A DNA stretch of 53,367 nucleotides from CAYXLI01 sp964464925 (GTDB taxonomy: Bacteria; Acidobacteriota; Terriglobia; Bryobacterales; Bryobacteraceae): NCBI GenBank assembly GCA_964464925.1, contig CAYXLI010000037.1, positions 1-53,367 of the forward strand, given 5' to 3'. A program made the translations under genes and the position numbers. The notes beneath the pieces are model-generated. The model was not told where the DNA came from, searched no databases, and saw nothing but the letters and a program-made list of their open reading frames with translations. How positions within the stretch are numbered: the first letter of the stretch is position 1; each line of letters begins with the position of its first letter. This document shows positions 52,976 through 53,367 of this stretch, piece by piece.

Positions 52976-53367
52976 CATGCAGCTCGGGCGTAGTACCGAA
53001 GCAGGCCGCCCAAACGCTCTCTGCATTCGACGCGACCGCCGACGGAGCCGTCAGGCCCGACCGGCTCCGGGAACAGCAGAACATTTCCTTTACCTTGATG
53101 GTTCCGCTCACTGTGAAAGTGCGCAACGTACTCGCTCAGCGCCCGCCTGAGTGAGCCCTCGCCGACCAGTATCAGCTTCGACAAGGCATTCCTCTTTCAC
53201 TGAACGCACCCACCTTTCAGCGAATGCGTTCAGATTGGGAGAGCGCGCCGGAAGCGGTAGCGGTTCCATGCCTCCGGCGCGAAGCATCGAATGAAAACGG
53301 TCGCAGAACTTGGCGTCGCGGTCATGCAGCACATATCGCTGGCCTTGAAGAGCTCCCGCTTCCGCGT
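52975..53367 (-). mobile_element. rve-type transposase, runs off the window end, frameshifted
   Basis: The transposase continues beyond the right edge. Visible are LHDRDAKFCDRFHSML with a catalytic Asp, ARSPNLNAFAERWVRSVKEE with the Glu, and after one extra base near 53183 (CTTG where the relative has CTG) SKLILVGEGSLRRALSEYVA, HFHSERNHQGKGNVLLFPEP and RERLGGLLRYYARAA. It is the same family as the remnant at 5.9-6.2 kb. It overlaps the broken IS110 gene, so one inserted into the other. Confidence 0.82.

Noticed and set aside
1..53367. CRISPR array
   Set aside because: No regularly spaced identical repeats of 25-40 bases with unique spacers were seen; the 50-base repeats at 52.1 kb are too few and look like an IS end.
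1..53367. rRNA operon or complete tRNA genes
   Set aside because: No 16S or 23S signatures and no full cloverleaf were found; only the 3' half of a tRNA-Gly is present.

Overview
The window reads as a chromosomal segment of an Acidobacteriota bacterium, most likely of the Solibacter/Bryobacter group. The best pointers are the secreted protein at 14.8-16.5 kb, whose N-terminal domain matches the TIGR03437 family typical of that group, and a TonB-dependent receptor fragment with an N-terminal carboxypeptidase-regulatory-like domain. The taxonomy is an inference from remembered family distribution; no search was run.

Layout. (1) 0-5.9 kb: small exported or stress-type genes, including a thioredoxin-fold protein, a facing pair of NADAR-domain proteins and a facing pair of paralogous secreted proteins, one of them frameshifted. 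(2) 5.9-14.6 kb: a graveyard of an integrated element and insertion sequences. It holds a primase-helicase broken into several frames, an open SpoVG-like gene, a serine-recombinase tail with two TAG stops, a decayed ssb, a 3' half of a tRNA-Gly gene (a likely old attachment site), an IS21 istA/istB remnant, a cut-off methyltransferase and the tail of a type I restriction hsdR. (3) 14.8-37.3 kb: an almost intact exopolysaccharide (EPS) locus of the Wzx/Wzy type. Reading leftward from a TTGACA-17-TAATCT promoter at 37.25 kb it runs: small ribbon-helix-helix-like gene, wza, wzc, glycosyltransferase, wzx, (IS3 remnant), methyltransferase, wzy-like polymerase, four glycosyltransferases and a WcaF-type acetyltransferase, a fifth glycosyltransferase, wbaP, VanZ-like. 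A TPR protein and an O-antigen-ligase-like protein converge on its end. (4) 37.4-44.4 kb: a second EPS-related part with fcl and gmd (GDP-fucose synthesis), a VanZ-like protein, a PHP-type tyrosine phosphatase, a zinc-ribbon protein and a NusG/UpxY-type antiterminator. It is interrupted by an IS256 relic and by scrambled fragments of a second glycosyltransferase and a second wzc. (5) 45-47.1 kb: a NarL-type two-component pair. (6) 47.2-53.4 kb: nested transposon fragments, a patatin pseudogene, a 0.8-kb non-coding stretch with an unusually dense RNA-like fold, a PilZ protein, a frameshifted ParB/MT-A70 methyltransferase fusion, a 50-bp-period repeat array, and IS110 and rve transposase remnants.

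How it works together: WbaP should load the first sugar on undecaprenyl phosphate, the glycosyltransferases extend it, the acetyltransferase and methyltransferase decorate it, Wzx flips it, the Wzy-like protein polymerises it, and Wzc/Wza carry it out. The PHP phosphatase is the expected partner of the Wzc tyrosine kinase. Gmd and Fcl would supply GDP-L-fucose from GDP-mannose.

The most unusual signal not explained by genes is at 49.70-49.98 kb: a closing stem of 8+5 bp encloses four consecutive perfect stem-loops, directly upstream of a 64-residue ORF and a PilZ gene. Frameshifts cluster in the island and IS regions and are not seen in the EPS genes, which suggests genuine regional decay rather than general sequence error.
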